DNA from: Daldinia sp. FL1419
Taxonomy: Eukaryota; Ascomycota; Sordariomycetes; Xylariales; Hypoxylaceae
Assembly (NCBI GenBank): GCA_025201765.1
Contig: MU623722.1
Span: 1-13,965, forward strand
Reading direction: 5' to 3'
DNA length: 13,965 nucleotides
Shown here: piece after piece, positions 8,165 through 13,965 of the stretch
Numbering within the stretch: position 1 is the stretch's first letter
How the letters are laid out: every line of letters begins with the position of its first letter
The notes under the pieces: generated by a model
Told to the model about the DNA's origin: nothing
The model's database searches: none
Seen by the model: the letters and a program-made list of their open reading frames with translations, nothing else
Program-made: the position numbers and the translations under genes

Positions 8165-8369
8165 ATTTTATCCAGGACAAAGTCCAGTGTATTATATTGA
8201 AACTCTTTTAATAAATTATTATGTGAAATTGATAAGAAATTAATAAATAATTGATAATAATTGATAAGAATTAATAAGAATTAATAAGGTAATTGATAAA
8301 TTAATAAGGGATAAAAAAATATATTAAAAATTTAAAGTTTAAGAAAATATTTATGATTAGATATATCCT
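8165..8369 (-). repeat. 205-bp interspersed repeat, copy 2 (inverted relative to copy 1)
   Basis: It is the inverted partner of 5992-6196, ending exactly where the integrase remnant begins. It includes GGACAAAGTCC (8174-8184), a small perfect palindrome with a three-base loop, which is mutated in copy 1. In the integrase frame the segment 8278-8152 has no stop for about 42 codons and runs straight into the integrase frame. It may therefore be pol sequence rather than an independent inserted repeat. The reiterated TTATCAATT units (8228-8300) argue for non-coding or low-complexity sequence. Confidence 0.65.
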
Positions 8370-8481
8370 CTCTTTATTAGGTGATTATAATATTGTTATT
8401 ATAAATGAATATAACTTTAAAATAAATCTAATCAGGTAAACAATAAGGTTCATAAATATACCTTCCCTAATTTGAATAACC

Positions 8482-8499
8482 AAAAAAAAAAAAAAAAAA
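8482..8499. other. A18 homopolymer
   Basis: Eighteen consecutive A lie between CC and GGCCC. It could be the poly-A tail of a retroposed sequence ending here, a slippage tract, or an assembly join. No LINE or SINE body is recognisable to its left. Confidence 0.7.
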
Positions 8500-8560
8500 G
8501 GCCCATTGTAAGTACCTCCCAGGAGGGTCCCCAAAAGGCTGCCAAAGGCTTCAAATAATT
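8500..8560 (-). repeat. GC-rich islet resembling a retroelement LTR end
   Basis: On the - strand from 8544 it reads TGGCAGCCTTTTGGGGACC, then CTCCTGGGAGGTACTTAC. The LTR terminus at 6651 on the + strand reads TGTCAGCCCTTGGGG, then CATTTAGGTGGTTTTACC. The shared pattern (TG-CAGCC, TT-GGGG, then a GG-GGT box) in such AT-rich DNA suggests a fragment of a related LTR end in opposite orientation. CCTCCCAGGAGGG (8516-8528) is also a short palindrome. The match is short and the call is tentative. Confidence 0.3.
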
Positions 8561-8569
8561 GAAAACCTT

Positions 8570-9081
8570 ATATAATTATTATAATCAATCAAATATTTTA
8601 ATTTACAAAACATTTTATTTTTTCTTTTACACTTATATCTCACTTCTTTCTTACTCTTTTCCAATACTTTTTTTTTCTATAAATTATTATAAATTATAAT
8701 AATCATTTATTAACCTAAATCTTTACATAATAAAAGAATTTACCACCTATTAAATCAAATTTATAACTTATTTAATCAAATTTATAACCCTTTAAATTAT
8801 CAGATCTTTTTTTTATATAAATTCTTAATTATTAATTATAATAAATTGAAACCTAAGGTTTAGATTATAATTACATTTTAAGTAGGTTAAATGTAATATT
8901 GCCTTCAATACCACGTTATAGAATTATATCCCATACCTTTCCCTTTTTAATACCTCATAAATTAATAAGGTGGTAAGGTTAAGTACATATATATTATTTA
9001 CTTATAATTACTTATTTTATAAATTATTATTACCTATCTAATAATCTGGAATCTTTATTTAAAAATAATATAAAAAATTAT
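8570..9081. other. AT-rich gene-free stretch with two short inverted repeats
   Basis: No gene is seen; pyrimidine-rich tracts dominate 8600-8680. TTACATTT (8871-8878) pairs perfectly with AAATGTAA (8889-8896). ACCTCATAAATTAATAAGGT (8952-8971) is a near-palindrome. About 8880-8990 is less AT-rich than its surroundings and may hold the edge of another decayed element, but nothing identifies it. Confidence 0.4.
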
Positions 9082-9290
9082 TGTAAAGGTTATTTTATAA
9101 TTAATTTTAACTTAATTTTATTAACAATTCCAATAATTGTAAATTAAAATTGCCTTAAAAATTATCCTTTAAATAATCTTTAACAAATCTAACTTACAAT
9201 CCCACATTTAATTTATCTTAAAGGTTATTCTTTAAATAACCTTTAACTAATTTAACTTATAATCCTATATGAAGTTCATTTTAAAGGTTA
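9082..9290 (-). repeat. 63-bp tandem repeat (21 codons), decayed
   Basis: Two good units start at 9154 and 9217, with a third beginning at 9280, each exactly 63 bases apart. A poorer unit precedes at about 9082. Since 63 is divisible by three, a protein repeat is possible. Read on the - strand the units give VTFKMNFI.DYKLN.LKVI.R, then ITFKIN.MWDCKLDLLKII.R, then IIFKA, where dots are TAG or TAA codons that could derive from CAG or CAA. Differences are mostly conservative. This could be the remains of a gene with 21-residue tandem repeats, or non-coding satellite DNA. I do not recognise the family. Confidence 0.55.
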
Positions 9291-10860
9291 CCCACCTGAT
9301 TATAATTTTATTAAAAAACCATATAATAATTAAAATATCTATATTATTTATTAGCTTTCCTTAATTTATTAATAGATTTTTAATAAACCACTTCCCTAAT
9401 ATATAAATGATTTTTATAATTATCCTATTTTAAAATAAAATATAACTATTAAAAAAAAATTTAATAAAATATTAACAACTAAAAAAATAATATATTACCC
9501 ACATTATTAACAAATATAATTTAATATTATACTTATTATTAATAATATTTATAATAAATATTACATTAAAAATAATAAAAAATAACACAATAAGCCATTC
9601 TTCTTTTCAATAACAAACTCTTTAAATTTTAAATTTATCCCCACTCATTTCCCATTACTTTCACCATTAAAAAAATAATTAATTATTTATATATATATTA
9701 ATATAAATATTTTTATTATATATATTAATTATTATTTTTAAAAAAATAAAGAAATTAATATTATTATTTAAATTTATAATTAATAATATAAATATTAAAA
9801 CCATATAATCCACTTTTTATAAAATATAAATAAAATATATAATAAATTCCCCCTACTCCCTAAACATTTAAATATAATAATTTTCTACCCATATAAATCT
9901 AAAACTACACTACAAATAACCTACCAATTCCAAATACAATTCTATATATAAAGGTATATAATCTAAAAATAATTAATTTACCTTACTATTAACTATTTTA
10001 AATATTATAATTTAATTATTAATTAAAGAAATTTAAACTAATTATTAAATAATATATTTATATTTAATTATTTAAATATTAATAAATTAAATAATTTAAT
10101 AAATATTATTATATAAAATCTAATAATAAATTAATTAACACAAAATAATAATACCTACAATGAAATTGTTATATCAAATACATTATTTAATATGCCTAAA
10201 ATAGATTTCCTCTATAAAAAAATAAATTATTAAAATAAATCTAATAATATAATACTATTAAAGCACCATAACCCCCATAAAACTTATTAAATATTTATAC
10301 CTTCCTTTTATAAAACCTTTTTAAATAAATTTAACCAAATTTAAATATTTCTTTCCCTCTTTTACCCTACCCTATATCCTAATAAATTAACTAATTTTAT
10401 AAAACTAAAATAGTATTTAATTAAATATTAAAATTATATAAATTTTATTATATATTGGAATAATAGATGATTTATTAAATATTATATTTTTTCATATATT
10501 ATTCTAAATATATTTATATATAAATAAGTTAAGGGGTATACCAAATTTTATATATAAAAAAACCACTTAATTCTTATTATAAAAGAAGAATTTTAATAAA
10601 TTCTTAACAATCCTAATAAACCAAAAATCCAAACATTTTTTAACTAAATATCATAATATATTAACATATTAAAAAAAACATAATTATATTAATATTAACA
10701 TTACAAAGAATATAAAATATATATATATTATTTAAATATACCATTTATTTTCATAATTTTAATACCAATCAATTACCATTAATAAAACCTATATTAATAT
10801 ATACCTAATTTTAAAACTTAAAAAAAAATTAACAAATCCTACCACATGGTAATATTATAG
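9291..10860. other. AT-rich gene-free block, almost no G on the + strand
   Basis: The skew is opposite to that at the left edge: 9841-9960 has 27 C and 2 G by hand count. All frames are closed by frequent stops. No RNA gene, LTR or repeat of the foldback family is recognised. It probably represents decayed mobile DNA mutated on the - strand, but its origin cannot be read. Confidence 0.5.
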
Positions 10861-11690
10861 AAGTTACTTTGAAAAAACCCTTATATTATTATTTAATATT
10901 TTTATTTAAAGGTTATATTGTTTAAAAAAATTATATTAATAAAAAAATATAATTTTATAAATTAATAATATTAATTTAAATAATAGAACTATAATTTTGG
11001 TTATAATTACAATTTAAATTAATTTAAATCTAACTTTAAAATCAATATAATTGAAAAAAATTGTATTTATTTTACTAAAATATAGGATTATTATATTATT
11101 ATTATAAATTTATTCTCTAAAATTATTGGATATAAAGGCAATAATAATTTATTTAATTTTAATCCTTTAATTATTAAAATTATATAAGATTAATTAAATT
11201 ATATTATTAATTATTATTAAAAACCTCATTATATATTAATTTATTATTTAAAAATAAATAAGAAAAAAATGAAGATTGTTGTAAAGAGAAGGGAATCCCT
11301 ACTTAAACCTAAATGTTATTTTAACTTCTTTAAAGAATTAAAGGATAAAATCAAATTAATTAAATTAGAAAGGAAAAGGTGATAATCTTTTAAATTAATT
11401 AAAAATAATCCTATTTTAAATTAATATAATTAATTAATATTATTATATTAATTAAGAAATATTAATATATCACCTTATACTAACATATAAACCATTATTA
11501 AATATATTATCAAATATTATAATAAAAAAGAATTAATTAAGATATTTATTGAAATATTTATTAAAATTTTATTATATATTTTAACTAAAAATTTAATATT
11601 ATTATTTATATTAAAAATAATAAATAAATTAATTAGGGAAAAAAATTATTATATTTAAGAAATCTATTATATATTATTTAATCTTTTTTT
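10861..11690. other. AT-rich block without a recognisable gene; one short open frame
   Basis: Guanine returns at about 10850. The only notable item is a + strand open frame of 37 codons from ATG at 11269 to TGA at 11382, open upstream to 11221. It encodes a very basic Lys/Arg-rich peptide and is locally less AT-rich (11275-11385) than its surroundings. A frame this short occurs by chance in 14 kb, there is no recognised domain, and I do not call it a gene. Confidence 0.4.
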
Positions 11691-13965
11691 TCAAATTGGT
11701 AGCCAAGTTTGTTAATATGTGGATTATTACCCTTTTGATACCCATTCTGAACTTATTAACATATAAGCCAAAGATAAATATCCATTATTTTTAAATATAT
11801 ATAAAAAATATTTTAAATATTTAGAAATTATAGAAAATATATTATATTTTAAGTTTTTAAAATGGTAGAACTTTATGTTATAAAATCTTAAAAGATAGGT
11901 ACTATAATAACACCCTATAAAACCCCATATATTTATATATTTCTTATAATATAAATCTATTTATAATCATTTTTAATTTAAAGATTTTTATTATATAAAA
12001 TTAACATTAAACCATCCCTATTGTAATTATGCAGAATTTTTTTTTCTTAGAAGATTAAAGTTTCAGATATATGTAAAGATATACCTTTAATATTAATAAA
12101 TCTATTAATATTTAAATAATTATTATAAAAATATAATTAAATTTAATTAAAAATCTAAGGAAAATATAGAAAGTAAATTTAAATATAATTAAATAAAGAT
12201 AAATATTATTTTAAAAAATTAATAAGAATTAATATATATAATTTTAGAATTAAATCCTAAATAAAAAGAATTAAATCTTTTAGGTTAATAAAATATTAAT
12301 TTAAATTATAATTAATTAATTTATATTAATTAATATTAAAATCTATTTTTTTTATTTAATTATTAAAAAAAATTATAAAAATAAATTTAAAGTAATTTTA
12401 ATATTATTTAATTATTTTTAAAAATTTAAAATATTTTAAATGAAAAATAGTGTGTAATTTATGATATAGTGATAGGTCATTATTAGAAAAATTAAAAAAA
12501 TGGTATAATACCACTATTATTCCATATTTAATTTAATGGAAGAAAAAGAATTGGCAAATCTTACCTCATTAACATCCTCTTTTTACATTTGTAGGTGGTT
12601 ATTTTATTCCAGAAATTCCTTGTTATATAAGCCATACCTACTAGTATAACCAATAATTTTATTACAGGATAGATTTTATATTTAATTTTATACCTTTTGA
12701 TTAAATAAACCTATTAATTTATAATTAATAATCTATTAATATTAAAAATAATATAACACTTTTTTAAAGGTATTTATTATTTAATAATTAATAAAAAAAA
12801 TATATTTAGGTTTTAAATTTTTAATTAGATAAATAAATGCCTAAATAAGATTTTCTTACACCACCACAACAAGTATTTTAGAAGATTAAATATAATTATT
12901 ATCAACAATTTCTTCCAACTGCCTCCAATTTTAAAAAAATTACTATTTATATTAGATGGTATTTTAAAATTAGATAAAATTATTAGGAAAAATGTTTACT
13001 AATTATTCACACACTCTATCTTCTTAAATATTATATTATATTAATAAAATAAAAAGCAAATTATTTTTAGAAAAATTTTTAAGAAATTCTGTATAAACAA
13101 AATATCAATTATATTATAAAAATTATTAAATTCCCAATACATAATAAAGCTTACTTCAATAAAAATTAAACAATTCACTAAAATTCTATAAATATATCTT
13201 TTAAAAAAGTAAATAAATAAATATAATTAAAAATATATAATACATTTAATTGCCCTTATAATTTATATTAACACAATAAATAATAATTTTAAAATAATAA
13301 AGGTAAAATCCCAAATTATTAAAAACCTATTCAAAATTTTCCCTATTTATATTAAATACAAAATTATAATAACTTAAAATATTTAAAATTAAACAAATTT
13401 AATTAACAATACATAAGATTATATTTACAACATATTATAAACCAAAAAAATTAACATAAATCAGGATCCCTTAAAGATTATAATAATTATTCTTAATAAA
13501 TATAAGGGACCTCCTTTTATTTTTTTTAATAATAATAAGTTATGGGATAATTACAGAAACCCCATTATTCTAATTAAATATATATATTAAGAATTTAATT
13601 TTTAAGAAATAACCTATATTAAAATATAATTTTCCTTAATAATTTCTTATACTATTATTATTTATAAATTATAAAGTTTTACTTTAAAATAAATTATTTA
13701 TAATATCTTTAAATATAAATTCATTTTTAATCTATTATATATTATAATATCATAAATATTAAATTTATTAGGTTTAATATTTAATTATTTATTTAATTAT
13801 AATTATATATATTATAAAATTCCAATATTTTTAATACAAATGAAATTTAATAATAATAAATAAAAATAATAATAACAATTAAATAAATTATTAAATATAT
13901 TTAATTTATAATTAATATAAATAAATATTTAATAAATTTATTATTTATAAAATATTTAATAAAAA
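11691..13965. other. AT-rich gene-free region to the window end, with small GC-richer islets
   Basis: Islets at 11695-11775 and 12545-12665 are visibly less AT-rich. The first includes a stop-free + strand stretch (11633-11791, 53 codons, hydrophobic, single internal Met) that may be chance. 12580-13400 is mainly C-retaining. No gene, RNA, LTR or family repeat is recognised. The last 200 bases are almost pure A+T. Confidence 0.45.

Noticed and set aside
10440..10500. A + strand IIDDLL-like reading near 10456-10475 as a reverse transcriptase YxDD box.
   Set aside because: The second position pattern is wrong, neither the upstream (FGL-NAP-type) nor the downstream RT motifs can be found in frame, and GATGAT arises easily by chance.
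11269..11382. A 37-codon ORF as a real gene.
   Set aside because: It is short, with no ribosome-binding or splice context, no recognised domain and composition typical of chance frames; reported only as a landmark.
11633..11794. A 53-codon hydrophobic open frame as a membrane peptide gene.
   Set aside because: It has no start codon at its beginning, and T-rich DNA automatically encodes Phe, Leu and Ile.
1..13965. Fungal or protist mitochondrial DNA, suggested by the high AT and GC-rich clusters.
   Set aside because: No mitochondrial gene, tRNA or rRNA appears in 14 kb, while a gypsy-type integrase and LTR, which belong to nuclear genomes, can be read.
1..13965. Bisulfite-converted or otherwise chemically deaminated reads, because of the C-free stretches.
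   Set aside because: Conversion would act on one strand of a read throughout. Here C-poor and G-poor blocks alternate along one sequence, and arms within 800 bp differ in which sites changed.
1..13965. Intergenic DNA of an AT-rich protist such as Plasmodium or Dictyostelium.
   Set aside because: Not strictly excluded, but transition-only divergence between repeats, strand-polarised loss of C and stop-riddled gypsy pol fit a RIP-active fungus better.

Overview
The window is extremely AT-rich (very roughly 85% A+T by eye). It contains no intact protein-coding gene, tRNA or rRNA that I can support: stop codons close all six frames within tens of codons almost everywhere. What it holds is repeated DNA in advanced decay. 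Copies of one repeat differ mostly by G/A and C/T transitions, and a fossil retrotransposon polyprotein is riddled with stops. This suggests an AT-rich, gene-free, repeat-filled compartment of a filamentous fungus that mutates repeats by a RIP-like process (repeat-induced point mutation). The species cannot be told from the sequence, and a pericentromeric or subtelomeric location is possible but unproven.

Layout. 1-1000 is AT-rich DNA without genes, its first part almost devoid of C on the + strand. From about 1020 to 6570 lies a cluster of one repeat family. Its basic unit is a long inverted repeat (arms about 400 bp around a short centre) ending in ATTGAAT/ATTCAAT-like tips. There is a nearly complete foldback copy (1481-2286), a copy whose left arm is three tandem sub-units (2287-3371), a left-truncated copy with a 13-bp minisatellite in its centre (3372-3914), and a copy whose right side is a roughly 130-bp tandem array of about eight units (4344-5991). 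Inverted arms built of tandem sub-repeats recall the architecture of foldback-type elements, though no homology to a named family is claimed.

5992-6196 and 8165-8369 are two inverted copies of a 205-bp repeat. Between them, 6651-8164 is the 3' end of a Ty3/gypsy-like LTR retrotransposon on the - strand: zinc finger and catalytic core of integrase (about 300 codons in one frame, with the D-35-E spacing preserved), a purine-rich tract and a 216-bp LTR. 8482-8560 holds an 18-A run and a small GC-rich islet resembling an LTR end. 9082-9290 is a 63-bp (21-codon) tandem repeat. The rest, to 13965, is AT-rich DNA with no recognisable gene.

There is no operon or pathway here. The interest lies in repeat architecture and in the mutation record. 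In the best foldback copy the two arms act as each other's reference, and 18 of the 19 differences in the outer 76 aligned positions fit C-to-T change on the same (+) strand. Long blocks elsewhere are nearly free of C or nearly free of G.
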